Shown here in pieces: positions 35,517 through 44,531 of a stretch of DNA of 64,000 nt. The notes beneath the pieces are model-generated. The model was not told the origin of the DNA, searched no databases, and was given only the letters and a program-made list of their open reading frames with translations. This DNA comes from Bacillota bacterium (lineage in GTDB: Bacteria; Bacillota; SHA-98; UBA4971). Made by a program: the position numbers and the translations under genes. The stretch lies in contig JANLFY010000009.1 in the NCBI GenBank assembly GCA_024653485.1, positions 85,918 through 149,917 of the forward strand, written 5' to 3'. The first letter of the stretch is position 1; each line of letters begins with the position of its first letter.

Positions 35517-36718
35517 ACCGCTCCCACCTTTGGTTCGAGCCGTATACGCCCGTACACCGGGCAGACCGTGGCGCACATCCCGCAGCCCTTGCACTTCTTC
35601 TCGTCCACCACGGGCAGACGATCCTCACCGAGCTCGATCGCTTGATGCCCCCCGTCCCTGCAGGCGACGTAGCAGATATCATCCTTGACGCAGGTCTTGT
35701 GATCGATGGTCGCAACCACCTTGTGCAGGCGGGAGAGCCGAGAGTGTTCGACGATGTACGGGAGGGACTTCCCGACGAGCTCACGGACGGAGTTCATGCC
35801 TTTCTCCTCGAGGAACACATCCAGCCCATCGATGAGGTCCTCGATGATCCTGAATCCGTGGCGCATCACGGCCGTGCAGAGCTGGATGTTCGTCGCGCCA
35901 ACCAGGAGGAACTCCGCGGCATCGCTCCACGTGCTTATTCCACCGGCCGCGGCGATGGGGATGTCCACGGCCTTCGCGATCTCCGCGACGCACCGGAGGG
36001 CCACAGGCTTTATCGCCGGCCCCGAGTACCCGCCGAACGCGGAATACCCGCCCACGTTCGGGTATGGAATGAAGGTATCTAGGTCTATGCCTATGAGGCT
36101 CTTGAGGGTGTTGATGGCACACACGCCGTCTGCCCCCGCTCTCTTCACGGCGCGCGCCGCCTCGGTGATATCGGCTATCTGCGGTGTCAGCTTGATGATG
36201 ACCGGGACGCGCCGGGCGGCCTCCTTGACCCAGCGCGCGGTACGCTCAGTGAGCTCGGGGTCTTGTCCGATCGTCGAGCCCATCCCCCGCTCGGGCATGC
36301 CGTGGGGACACGAGAAACTGCATTCGATGAGGTCCACTCCCGCGGCCTCCAGCCTTCGCACGAGCTCCTGCCAGTCCTCCTTCTTCGCCCCCATGATGCT
36401 CGCCCCGACCACTCTGTCCGGGTACTCTTTCTTGAGTGCCCTTACGTCCTGTTCGACTTCGTCTATGTGACGCTCGGAGATGAGGTCGATGTTCTCGAGG
36501 CCCATCAGCTTCTTGTCTTCGTAGTCGATCCCCGCCATCATCGGGTACACGAGCTCAACGACCTCGGTCTCGACAGAAGTCGTCTTGAGGATCGCGCCGC
36601 CCCAGCCCGCCTCGAACGCTCTGGCGACCATCTCCGCGTTGTCTGTAGGCGGCGCAGCCGCGAGTGTGAAGGGATTAGGGAACTTCACTCCGCAGAACTC
36701 GATGGATAAGTCCGCCAT
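35513..36718 (-). CDS. preA: PreA-like NAD-dependent dihydropyrimidine dehydrogenase subunit
   Basis: 401-residue flavo-iron-sulfur protein. Residues 1 to about 310 form an FMN-binding dihydroorotate dehydrogenase-type barrel with the substrate loop SFSCPHGMPERGMG (active-site Cys), matching dihydropyrimidine dehydrogenase. The C-terminal 80 residues carry two ferredoxin-like clusters (TCVKDDICYVACRDGGHQ, and CKGCGMCATVCP). With PreT it reduces uracil or thymine in E. coli. In purine clusters of this kind the equivalent place is held by YgfK, so here PreA with PreT may reduce a purine-derived ring, or the operon also handles pyrimidines, as the hydantoinase would allow. Confidence 0.9.
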   Translation of the reverse strand: MADLSIEFCGVKFPNPFTLAAAPPTDNAEMVARAFEAGWGGAILKTTSVETEVVELVYPMMAGIDYEDKKLMGLENIDLISERHIDEVEQDVRALKKEYPDRVVGASIMGAKKEDWQELVRRLEAAGVDLIECSFSCPHGMPERGMGSTIGQDPELTERTARWVKEAARRVPVIIKLTPQIADITEAARAVKRAGADGVCAINTLKSLIGIDLDTFIPYPNVGGYSAFGGYSGPAIKPVALRCVAEIAKAVDIPIAAAGGISTWSDAAEFLLVGATNIQLCTAVMRHGFRIIEDLIDGLDVFLEEKGMNSVRELVGKSLPYIVEHSRLSRLHKVVATIDHKTCVKDDICYVACRDGGHQAIELGEDRLPVVDEKKCKGCGMCATVCPVYGRIRLEPKVGAV

Positions 36719-36823
36719 CTCCGGTCCCTCCTGCAGGCAAGAATGCGTGCTTTCCGCTCCTCACGGCCGTCCGCCGCCCTGGCGAGGATGGAGGCTGGAG
36801 GGCTCGGGCCACCCACGTTTTTT

Positions 36824-36841
36824 CCCCAAGGTCTCTTGGGG
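36824..36841 (-). other. RNA hairpin followed by A6 in the leader of preA
   Basis: Inverted repeat CCCCAAG / CTTGGGG with a four-base loop, read on the minus strand as hairpin then AAAAAA. It lies in the 153-bp gap between the metallopeptidase-like gene and preA. The A-run is on the wrong strand for an intrinsic terminator of the operon; it may be an mRNA processing or stability element. Confidence 0.45.
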
Positions 36842-36871
36842 ATACGAGCTCGTGCCCGGCCGCGGATCCCG

Positions 36872-38422
36872 CTACGGCGCTAGGACGACCCTGCATCGCT
36901 TCCAACTTCGGTTGGGAATGTATGCGTCAGGATCAAGGGATACTGCCATCACCGGATGCCTCGTGCAGATCACGTGAACCTGGTCGCGCCCGGTGAGCGT
37001 GACTCTCTCTCGCGTCTTACGTTCACCGCCGTCGAGGAGCACATCTGCCTGAACGGGCCCGACCGCATCGCCCGAATTGATCAAGGCGAACTTCGTCACG
37101 AAGCCGCCCCCGGGTCTCGGAGAACAGCGCGCGTTTCGGATCTCGTAGGCGAAACTCGAGGTCGTGCCGAGCCACTCCTTCATCAAGCTCTCGACCGGTT
37201 TGCCCGACACTCTCTGTGCGACCTTGACGAACTCCGCAAGCCCGGACGGCTTCGCGCGGTACAGTGATACATGCAGCCTGAGCGTCTCGAAGAACGCCTC
37301 ATCCCCCAGAAAGTGGTGGACCATCCTGAGCCCCAGGGCCGCCCGGATACACACATGCCTGGGCGCGTCCAGCACCTTGCTCCTCGCCCATGAGAGAACG
37401 CTCTCCTCACCGCCTGGGCCGATGGCACAATCCGCGTGGTACCTATCGATCTCCTCGTGGACGAGCGCGGCTCTCGCCTCATCCCCGAGAACGCGTCCCA
37501 CGACCTCGTACGCCATCAACCGAGCTAGCGCTTCGTGGAACCAAGTATCGCGGAACCCCACCGATATCGGGCTGCCCCACCAGATGTGAGCGGTCTCGTG
37601 AGCGAGAGCCGCCACAAGACGCACTGTGGGCTCCTCCCCCGGATACCTGCGCCTCAGTACCGCTGTGAACCGCCTGGCCTCTGGCTCACCGAGAATCGAG
37701 GCGTAGGCGTCGATGACCCGGCAGAAGAGCTCCATCGCGCGCAAGCCTCCGTCCTTGAGACTAGGCCCTAGATAGAGGTCAAGCTGCACGCCTCTGTGGA
37801 CCCTGCGCTCCAAGGTGAACCTGCCCGCCGCAAGCGCGAGGCCAGAAAGAGGATCCCTTACTTCCCACACGTAGACAGCCTGATCATCCGTCTGGGACGA
37901 TAGCACCAGGTCTCCGTCCACGACCGCGGTATTCCCGGGAAACGTCGCGCACGACACCCTCGCGGTGAACGAGTCGAACCCAGCCCCCACGGGGTACCAC
38001 GCCGACCTGCGCGAAAGGCGCAGCCCGCCCTCGTCGACGTGCGTCCACCTGCCTCCCACCGGCCGCCCAGCGTACACGAAAGTGATCCGCGCTTCACGTC
38101 CTTCGTCGAAAGGCTCCGGCAGATTGACCCATACGGCCTTGAGTCCGGGTGCGTCAGCAAGTTCAGTCTCCCGCGTCTCCAACCGCTCGCCGTCCATGAC
38201 CACGGCCCGCACGGCGAGCCCGCTGTTCAATACGAAACAGTGCCTCGTTGCACCTGATACAAGAACCTTCAGTGCTACGATGGCTGTGGCCTCGATCTTC
38301 CCTAGTTCGACATCGGTCCGCACAGAGATGTCGTAGCGCGTGACCGTAGCCTCGTCGCCCGCGCGAGCGACCGAGGAGAAGAGATGAGCCCTTTTCTGTC
38401 TGGCCACCCAGCCCACGCCCAT
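36872..38422 (-). CDS. M1-like metallopeptidase-fold protein
   Basis: 516-residue protein resembling gluzincin M1 aminopeptidases: an N-terminal beta-rich domain (about 25-210, with FTARVSCATFPGN), then the zinc motif HETAHIWWG and the third ligand Glu in WFHEALARLMAYE at the right spacing. The GAMEN exopeptidase motif normally found before HExxH is absent, so it may cleave something other than peptide N-termini, or may be a hydrolase recruited to the pathway. No signal peptide is seen. The ATG at 38422 follows GGAGGTGAG. It is cotranscribed between preT and preA (gaps 42 and 153 bp), an unusual companion for a purine/pyrimidine degradation operon. Confidence 0.75.
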   Translation of the reverse strand: MGVGWVARQKRAHLFSSVARAGDEATVTRYDISVRTDVELGKIEATAIVALKVLVSGATRHCFVLNSGLAVRAVVMDGERLETRETELADAPGLKAVWVNLPEPFDEGREARITFVYAGRPVGGRWTHVDEGGLRLSRRSAWYPVGAGFDSFTARVSCATFPGNTAVVDGDLVLSSQTDDQAVYVWEVRDPLSGLALAAGRFTLERRVHRGVQLDLYLGPSLKDGGLRAMELFCRVIDAYASILGEPEARRFTAVLRRRYPGEEPTVRLVAALAHETAHIWWGSPISVGFRDTWFHEALARLMAYEVVGRVLGDEARAALVHEEIDRYHADCAIGPGGEESVLSWARSKVLDAPRHVCIRAALGLRMVHHFLGDEAFFETLRLHVSLYRAKPSGLAEFVKVAQRVSGKPVESLMKEWLGTTSSFAYEIRNARCSPRPGGGFVTKFALINSGDAVGPVQADVLLDGGERKTRERVTLTGRDQVHVICTRHPVMAVSLDPDAYIPNRSWKRCRVVLAP

Positions 38423-38464
38423 CGCCTGGTTCTCACCTCCATGTGTTCGAGTGACATGGGACGC

Positions 38465-39829
38465 TCACTGAAGGTACGCGTGGATGGCCCGGGCTGCCTT
38501 CCTCCCTTCCGCGACAGCCTTCACGACAGTGGCGCCGCCATCTACCGCATCCCCGCCCGCGAACACACCTTCGATGGGCGTCATCATGGTGCTCTGATCC
38601 ACCGGGATGAGCCCGGCCACGAAGGCAGCCGCGCCGGAGGCGACGAGCCCGCCGCCACCGAAGAGCTCAACGAGCTCCGGCCTGGGCGCCTGGCCCACAG
38701 CCACTATGACGGTACGTACCTCGATCATATGCTCGGTCCCGGGAATCATTTCAGGCCGTTTCCGACCACCGGCATCCGGCTCTCCCAGGCGAGTGCGCAC
38801 ACACTCTACCGCCGCGAGGCGCCCTCCATCACCGACGAACCTCACGGGGGCTGTGAGGAACTCGAACCTTACCCCTTCCGCCAAGGCGAATTCGTATTCC
38901 CTTCTCCATGCCGGCAATTCCTCGCGAGACCGTCGGTACACCACCACGACCTCTGAGGCGCCGCAGCGAAGCGCGGAACAGGCCGCATCCATCGCCACGT
39001 TTCCGCCACCGATCACAACCACCCTTCCCTCGAGGCGAGCGCAGGCGCCCGTTGCGACGCTCCTCAGAAACTCCCCGGCCTTGAGGACCCCATGAAGACC
39101 CTCTCCCGGGATCCCTAGCGAAGACACTTCTCCCAGGCCAGGCGCGAGGAAGACAGCGTCACACGACCTGCGGATCGCTGCCATCGACACGTCCCTGCCA
39201 ACCCAGACCCCTTTGCTTACCTCGAGGCCGGGCGATGCGAGCACGGCGTCGACCTCAGTCTTCGCCACGGCAAGCGGCAGCCGGTAACGCGGTATTCCGT
39301 GGACGAGCAGCCCGCCGAGATTCTCCTCGCCCTCGTACAGCGTCACGGCATGCCCCAGCCTTACAAGCTCGTGAGCGCAAGCGAGCCCGGCCGGACCCGA
39401 GCCAACGACCGCGACCCTCTTGCCCGTGGGCGCGGCGGCGTGTGGCAGCTTGATCCCCCTCTTCGCCTCCTCGTCCGCCGCGAATCTCTGCAACGCCGCG
39501 ATGGCGATCGGCTCCGAAAGGTTCGTGCTGGAACACCTTTTCTCGCAGAGCTCTTCCGCCGGGCAGACCCTTGCACAAACCCCTGCGAAGACGTTGGTCT
39601 CGCGTATTAGCCGCGCCGCACCGATGAAGTTCTTCGTCTTGAGCCTCCGAATGAACCCCGGAACGTCTACCCCGGCGGGACACCCCGAGACGCACGGCGC
39701 GTCATGACAGAAGAGACACCTTGAAGCCTCGGCAAGCACCTCGTGGAGTGCTAATCCTCGCTCCACTTCGTCGAATCCGGCCCTCCGTTCGTCGAGCGGA
39801 AGCTCATGCATCCTGGGCCTCGCGCCCAT
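38465..39829 (-). CDS. preT: PreT-like NAD(P)H-linked flavoprotein (GltD/dihydropyrimidine dehydrogenase small subunit family)
   Basis: 454-residue oxidoreductase of the glutamate synthase small-subunit type. N-terminal double Fe-S domain: CLFCHDAPCVSGCPAGVD and CARVCPAEELCEKRC; then FAD-binding VAVVGSGPAGLACAHELV, NAD(P)-binding VVVIGGGNVAMDAACSALR, and the closing FAGGDAVDGGATVVKAVAEG. It feeds electrons from NAD(P)H to PreA. The ATG at 39829, after GGGGAGGT, is chosen over an open extension to 39889. PreT and PreA are here split by a metallopeptidase-like gene; YgfK of E. coli carries a similar GltD-like module within one long protein. Confidence 0.9.
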   Translation of the reverse strand: MGARPRMHELPLDERRAGFDEVERGLALHEVLAEASRCLFCHDAPCVSGCPAGVDVPGFIRRLKTKNFIGAARLIRETNVFAGVCARVCPAEELCEKRCSSTNLSEPIAIAALQRFAADEEAKRGIKLPHAAAPTGKRVAVVGSGPAGLACAHELVRLGHAVTLYEGEENLGGLLVHGIPRYRLPLAVAKTEVDAVLASPGLEVSKGVWVGRDVSMAAIRRSCDAVFLAPGLGEVSSLGIPGEGLHGVLKAGEFLRSVATGACARLEGRVVVIGGGNVAMDAACSALRCGASEVVVVYRRSREELPAWRREYEFALAEGVRFEFLTAPVRFVGDGGRLAAVECVRTRLGEPDAGGRKRPEMIPGTEHMIEVRTVIVAVGQAPRPELVELFGGGGLVASGAAAFVAGLIPVDQSTMMTPIEGVFAGGDAVDGGATVVKAVAEGRKAARAIHAYLQ

Positions 39830-39895
39830 CGTGACGTCTACCTCCCCTTCGGCATTGGCTCGCTGCCGCGCTCGACCAAGAACCCGCAAGCTCTC

Positions 39896-40810
39896 TCACT
39901 CGCGTTTGTTCTTGACGTCGATCATCTCCGCCACAATTGCTACGGCGATCTCCTGAGCGGTCCGGGCGCTGATGTCGAGACCTATGGGCGCGTGCACGAA
40001 CGCCACGTCTTCTTGGGAAAACCCCTCTTTGAGCAGCGCCTCGAACGTCGCGCGCACTTTCGATCTACTCCCAATCATCCCGACGTAAGCAGGACGTGGC
40101 CTGCGTCTCAAGCACTCGGCAAGGACCTCCCGATCGTGGGCGTGGCCTCGGGTCACGATCACCACGTACGTCCGGGCGTCCATGGGGACCTTTCGCGCCG
40201 CTTCACCGAGGTCCGAGACGACCACGTCGTCCGCCACGAGCCTCTCCCTATCCGCGAACTCCGGCCGGTCGTCCACGACCACCGCGCTGAACCCGGCCAC
40301 GGTCGCGATGTGAGCCACGGCCGCGCCCACGTGCCCCGCGCCGAATACCACCGCCCTTGGCCTGGGCGCTATCGGCTCGATGTAAACCGTTGCGGTGCCG
40401 CCGCAGATCATGCCCAGACTGTCCTGGGTACCCGGCGCGAGCTCCACCTCGACGAGCCTCGGTCTGCCTTCGGCCAAGGCGTCAAGCGCTTCGCGGATGA
40501 TCCGGGCCTCAAGGGCCCCCCCGCCGACCGTGCCGAAAGTCGCTCCGTCAGCGAAAACCAGCATCTTGAACCCTGGCAGGCCAGGGGACGACGCCTGGGT
40601 CGCGATCACTGTTGCCAGCGCGGCGCTCCCGCCTTCGTCGATGAGGGCTGCTATCGCCTTGTAAATAGCCACGGAATCAGCAAGCCGCGACCCACCGGTT
40701 ACGGGTCGGCGAGGCGAAGATGCGACGACATAGCCGGAGGGCGACCCGGACGGAGACTCACACCTCGCATCTGGCCTAGATCCCACTCCACTCTCGCGCT
40801 CCGTGTTCAT
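39896..40810 (-). CDS. XdhC/CoxI-family molybdenum hydroxylase maturation factor
   Basis: 304-residue protein with the XdhC/CoxI domain (IYKAIAALIDEGGSAALATV, TVGGGALEARI) and the C-terminal Rossmann domain (VVFGAGHVGAAVAHIATVAGF). In studied systems XdhC binds sulfurated molybdenum cofactor and inserts it into xanthine dehydrogenase. The first 40 residues (Ser/Pro/Arg-rich) are not part of the family domain, so the true start may be inside. It stands next to MocA and hydroxylase Fe-S genes, as expected for a maturation set. Confidence 0.9.
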   Translation of the reverse strand: MNTERESGVGSRPDARCESPSGSPSGYVVASSPRRPVTGGSRLADSVAIYKAIAALIDEGGSAALATVIATQASSPGLPGFKMLVFADGATFGTVGGGALEARIIREALDALAEGRPRLVEVELAPGTQDSLGMICGGTATVYIEPIAPRPRAVVFGAGHVGAAVAHIATVAGFSAVVVDDRPEFADRERLVADDVVVSDLGEAARKVPMDARTYVVIVTRGHAHDREVLAECLRRRPRPAYVGMIGSRSKVRATFEALLKEGFSQEDVAFVHAPIGLDISARTAQEIAVAIVAEMIDVKNKRE

Positions 40811-40903
40811 GGCAAGTCAGTCCTTTCTCGCTTTCCTCCACAACGCCGATAAGGGCTTCCAAGGCAAGTCCCTTCCGCGGCAAGTCGCTTCCGCGAATCG
40901 TCT

Positions 40904-41518
40904 CTATCCCCTCATCGTCTGCAGAGCCCGTTCGTAGTCTTCGGCTGTATCCAGGTCTTGCACCATCCCCGGCCTGTCGCACTCCACCCGGAGGACCCGG
41001 CCCTCGTGGCGCGCGACAAGGTCTCGCAGTCCGTGCCCCTCGAAGGGAAGATCCAGCACCTCTTGTCTGAGCGAGCCCGCAAACAGCGTTGGGTGCCCGC
41101 CACGACCGCGGCACGTCGGCACCACGATGTCCACCGGAGGCAGCGCGGACCGATAAGCCTGAACGACGAGGGCGTAGTCTCGCGACGAGATGCCGGGCTG
41201 ATCCGCCGGGGCGACGAGGAACGCCTCTGTCTCTGGATCGAGCGCCTTTACCCCGGCCTTGACCGACGAGAGCATCCCGAGGAGATAGTCACAATTCTCG
41301 ACCACGCGCATCCTAGGCCTTGGGCGCGACGAGAGGACCGATGCCACCCTGTGGGCTTCGTGTCCCACCACGACCACGACCTCGTCTATACAGGGCACCC
41401 CTAGGGCCGCGTCCACCGCGGCTTCCACCACGGTGCGATCGCCCCAGGGGAGGATCTGCTTCAGCCTGCCCATCCTGCGCGACTCTCCCGCTGCCAGGAT
41501 CACGGCGCCGCAGCTCAT
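40904..41518 (-). CDS. mocA: MocA/MobA-like molybdenum cofactor nucleotidyltransferase
   Basis: 204-residue NTP transferase that would attach CMP (MocA) or GMP (MobA) to molybdopterin. The nucleotide-binding opening is AVILAAGESRRMGRLKQ, with VVVVVGHEA, the metal Asp in VAPADQPGIS, and GRGGHPTLF. Xanthine-dehydrogenase-family enzymes normally use the cytidine dinucleotide form, so MocA activity is favoured. The ATG at 41518 overlaps the Fe-S subunit stop by 4 bp. Confidence 0.9.
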   Translation of the reverse strand: MSCGAVILAAGESRRMGRLKQILPWGDRTVVEAAVDAALGVPCIDEVVVVVGHEAHRVASVLSSRPRPRMRVVENCDYLLGMLSSVKAGVKALDPETEAFLVAPADQPGISSRDYALVVQAYRSALPPVDIVVPTCRGRGGHPTLFAGSLRQEVLDLPFEGHGLRDLVARHEGRVLRVECDRPGMVQDLDTAEDYERALQTMRG

Positions 41519-42084
41519 TCCGGTGAGGGCCCGGCGCAACCCTCCGCCTCCTTGAGAGCGCCGTCGGCCGCCGAACGACCGCTCTCTTCCACCCCACGCG
41601 CCATGCGCAGCCTTGCGGCAGCTACCTCAATGGCCTTGATTATCTTTGCATACCCCGTGCACCTGCAAAGGTTGCCGGATATCGCCCGCAGGACCTCTTC
41701 CCTCGTGGGATTGGGGTTGGAGTCCAGCAACGCCTTAGCTGACATGATCATGCCCGGTGTACAGAAGCCGCACTGCACCGCGCCTTCGCTGACAAAGGCC
41801 TCCTGGATCGGGTGAAGCCGGCCGTCGTGCTCGAGGCCTTCGATTGTCTCCACACGTCTCCCGTCCGCCTGGTAAGCCAGCATCAGGCAGGAATTCACGG
41901 GCTTGCCGTCGACGAGCACGGTGCACGCCCCGCACTCCCCCTTGCCACACCCCTCTTTCGCACCGGTCAGGCCCAAGTCGTCGCGGAGGAAGTCCAGCAA
42001 GGTGCGGGTCGCGGGCACCTTCGCCCTAACGTCGCGACCGTTCACGCAGAGGCTGACGTCGAAACAATGACCGCTCTCGCTCAC
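41515..42084 (-). CDS. xdhC: Xanthine dehydrogenase-type 2Fe-2S subunit (set 1)
   Basis: 189-residue Fe-S subunit with KEGCGKGECGACTVLVDG, CGFCTPGM and LCRCTGY. The GTG at 42084 after AGGTGG gives a normal N-terminus (VSESGHCFDVSLCVNGRD); the open frame to 42312 overlaps ygeW and is low-complexity. It is close in sequence to the subunit at 28052-28630 but separated from the set 1 FAD and Mo genes by PreT/PreA and maturation genes. A 157-bp gap separates it from ygeW, with nothing recognisable in it. Confidence 0.92.
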   Translation of the reverse strand: MSESGHCFDVSLCVNGRDVRAKVPATRTLLDFLRDDLGLTGAKEGCGKGECGACTVLVDGKPVNSCLMLAYQADGRRVETIEGLEHDGRLHPIQEAFVSEGAVQCGFCTPGMIMSAKALLDSNPNPTREEVLRAISGNLCRCTGYAKIIKAIEVAAARLRMARGVEESGRSAADGALKEAEGCAGPSPE

Positions 42085-42241
42085 CCAAGACCACCTGCCT
42101 TCGTCCTCGCCCTCACGTGCTCCCGCCCCCAAGCAAACGCCGCCACGCGCACAAGCCTGCGGCTCGTTCTCGTCGGGCCCCACCGCGCCACTTGTTCCGC
42201 ATCCGCCCGCGTCGCTCTCGCCATCGCCGCGAGCGTCAGCT

Positions 42242-43231
42242 TCACGGCCGCCCGCCCATGCAGAGCGCAAGGAGCGCCTTCTGCACATGCAGCCTGTTCT
42301 CGGCCTCGTCAAACACCACCGAGTGGGGACCGTCTATCACCTCTTCAGTGACCTCGTAGCCGCGGTCCGCCGGGAGACAGTGCATATAGATGGAGTCCTC
42401 CGCGGTGAGCCTCATGCGCCTCTCGTCGCATATCCAGTCGGTGTATTTCTTCGCGATGGCCATGGACTCGTCCTTGTCCTGGGTCGTCATGAGCGCACCC
42501 CAGCTCTTCGGGTAGACCACGTGCGCCCCCTCGAAGGCCGCGTCCATGTCATGGACGACCTCAAACTTGACCCCGGCCTGCCTGGCATTGTCCTGGGCTT
42601 GTTTCATGACCTCTGGCATCAGCTCGAATCCCGGCGGATGAGCTAGGGTCACGTCCATACCGAACCTCGTCATGAGGAGGATGAGCGATTGGGGAACGGA
42701 CATGGGCTTCATGTAGCTCGGAGCATATGCCCACGACATCACGAATTTTCGCCCGCGCATCTCGCCGGGGAACTTCTCCCTTATGGTCATGAGGTCCCCG
42801 AGCGCCTGGCAAGGGTGGTAGATGTCACACTGCATGTTGAAAACGGGGACCCTCGACCACTTCGCGACCTCACGTATGTACTTGTTGCCTATTCCGAAGA
42901 AGCAGTTCCTTATGGCGATGCCGTGGCCGTACCTGCTGAGCACCATTGCCGTGTCCTTGGCGGACTCTCCGTGGCTTATCTGGAGCTTGTCAGGCGTGAG
43001 ATCGTGGGCGTGCCCGCCCAGCTGGGTCATCCCGGCTTCGAACGAGTTCCGCGTCCTGGTGGACTGCTCGAAGAACATCATGAAAAGAGTCTTGTCTTGC
43101 AGGTAACGGTGGGGCACTCCCATGGCGAAGAGTTTCTTGAGGTCCCACGCTACGTCCAGTACCATCTCCAGCTCTTCCAGCGTCCACTCCTGGGTCGTGA
43201 TGAAATGCTTGCCGCGCAACAGCGAGTGCAC
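42242..43231 (-). CDS. ygeW: YgeW-type knotted carbamoyltransferase
   Basis: 329-residue member of the aspartate/ornithine carbamoyltransferase fold. The carbamoyl-phosphate loop is QSTRTRNSFEAG, with HPCQALGD and the HCLPADRG motif. YgeW proteins are a separate branch whose substrate was long unknown; in purine-degrading clusters they are thought to move a carbamoyl group from a ureido intermediate onto phosphate, feeding carbamate kinase. Here the carbamate kinase gene is three genes upstream in the same unit. Start is GTG at 43231 after GAGGAGG. Confidence 0.93.
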   Translation of the reverse strand: MHSLLRGKHFITTQEWTLEELEMVLDVAWDLKKLFAMGVPHRYLQDKTLFMMFFEQSTRTRNSFEAGMTQLGGHAHDLTPDKLQISHGESAKDTAMVLSRYGHGIAIRNCFFGIGNKYIREVAKWSRVPVFNMQCDIYHPCQALGDLMTIREKFPGEMRGRKFVMSWAYAPSYMKPMSVPQSLILLMTRFGMDVTLAHPPGFELMPEVMKQAQDNARQAGVKFEVVHDMDAAFEGAHVVYPKSWGALMTTQDKDESMAIAKKYTDWICDERRMRLTAEDSIYMHCLPADRGYEVTEEVIDGPHSVVFDEAENRLHVQKALLALCMGGRP

Positions 43232-43293
43232 AGCGCGTTCCTCCTCTCTCCCTTTCTCTCCCTTGCCGTCAATGGGTTGGCGTCACCGGCGCG

Positions 43294-44523
43294 TCACGAC
43301 GTCACTTCCCGGTAGACCGCCGGGAAAGCGGCGTAGAGCATGGCCGATTTCACGAGATGTTCCACGCTGACCTGGTCGTCCACGGAATGAGAGTGTCTCT
43401 CCTCGCCCGGCCCGAATCCGATGGTGGGAATGCCAAGCCTGCCCATGGTGGCGGAGCCATCTGTAGCAAACACCCACTTGCCTGTACGGGGCCTCTCGCC
43501 GAAGAGCACCTCGGCGCACCTCACGCCCGCTTGCACGAGCGGGTGGCCCTCATCCAAGGACCATGCCGGGAATGACTTCTCCCACCTTGCGCGGTACCCG
43601 GTGTGGCTCATAGAGTCGTAAGTGAACAGGCTCACCTCGGCATCCTCCGCCCCGGGAAGGGAGCGGATCTCTTCGATGCACGATTCGGCGGTCTCTCCCA
43701 CGGTCATCCGCCTGTCCACGCAGATCGTGCACTCGTCCGGCACTACGTTGAGCGACCCGGTCTTGCACTCGATGAACGTCACCGCGACGGTGCCGCGCCC
43801 GAGAAATGGGTCATCCTTCAACCTCGAGTTTAGAGCCTCTATCCCTGCCACTATCGGCATCATCCTGTAGACGGCGTTCACCCCGCGCTCGGGTGCGCTC
43901 GCATGGCATGACCTGCCCTTCGTGGTCACCTTGATCTCGCACCGGCCGCGGTGTCCCCGGTGGACTTGAAGGTTGGTGCACTCCCCCAACACCACGCACT
44001 CAGGCGCGATCCCCTGAGTGGTGATCATCTCATGAACCGCCCACCCGTCGCACTCCTCCTCCTGCACGACCCCGGCTACGTACAAAGTCACGTCATCGGG
44101 CAGGAGGCCGAGGTCTCTCATCGCCCTCGCGCCCCACACCATGCACGCTATGGCCGCCTTGTTGTCGGAAGCGCCCCGTCCATATATCACGCCGTCCTCG
44201 TACTTGCCCTCGAACGGATCCCATCTCCACGCCAAGCGGTCTCCAACTCCCACCGTGTCGATGTGGGAGTCGTACAGTATCTTGCGTGGCCCGGCACCCA
44301 TGGTGCCGATGACGTTGCCGATCGCGTCTATCCTCACGTCATCGAACCCGGCCCTTGCCATCTCGTCGCGGATCCTTCGGATGCACGCCCCCTCATTCGT
44401 GCTGGTGCTAGGTATGGCGATGAGCTCCCGTAGGAAGGCAGCGATGTGCTCCCTGTACCTCTCCACGGCTTCCCTCAGCTTCCGCGCTCTCTCCCTGTCC
44501 ATGGCGTCGCAGTTCAAATCCAT
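43294..44523 (-). CDS. ygeY: YgeY-type M20 family metallohydrolase
   Basis: 409-residue M20/ArgE-like zinc hydrolase. Metal-site motifs: DSHIDTVGVGD, GRGASDNKAAIACMV, QEEECDGWA and the dimerisation/catalytic His in GRSCHASAPERGVN. YgeY is a marker of the selenium/purine cluster, where it hydrolyses an amide bond after ring opening. The ATG at 44523 lies 8 bp after the hydantoinase stop and follows GAGGGAGGT; the open frame to 44760 overlaps the hydantoinase and is discarded. Confidence 0.92.
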   Translation of the reverse strand: MDLNCDAMDRERARKLREAVERYREHIAAFLRELIAIPSTSTNEGACIRRIRDEMARAGFDDVRIDAIGNVIGTMGAGPRKILYDSHIDTVGVGDRLAWRWDPFEGKYEDGVIYGRGASDNKAAIACMVWGARAMRDLGLLPDDVTLYVAGVVQEEECDGWAVHEMITTQGIAPECVVLGECTNLQVHRGHRGRCEIKVTTKGRSCHASAPERGVNAVYRMMPIVAGIEALNSRLKDDPFLGRGTVAVTFIECKTGSLNVVPDECTICVDRRMTVGETAESCIEEIRSLPGAEDAEVSLFTYDSMSHTGYRARWEKSFPAWSLDEGHPLVQAGVRCAEVLFGERPRTGKWVFATDGSATMGRLGIPTIGFGPGEERHSHSVDDQVSVEHLVKSAMLYAAFPAVYREVTS

Positions 44524-44531
44524 ACCTCCCT

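Noticed and set aside
36824..36841. Intrinsic terminator splitting the operon
   Set aside because: The A-run follows the hairpin on the transcript; a terminator needs a U-run there, and on the other strand the T-run precedes the hairpin.
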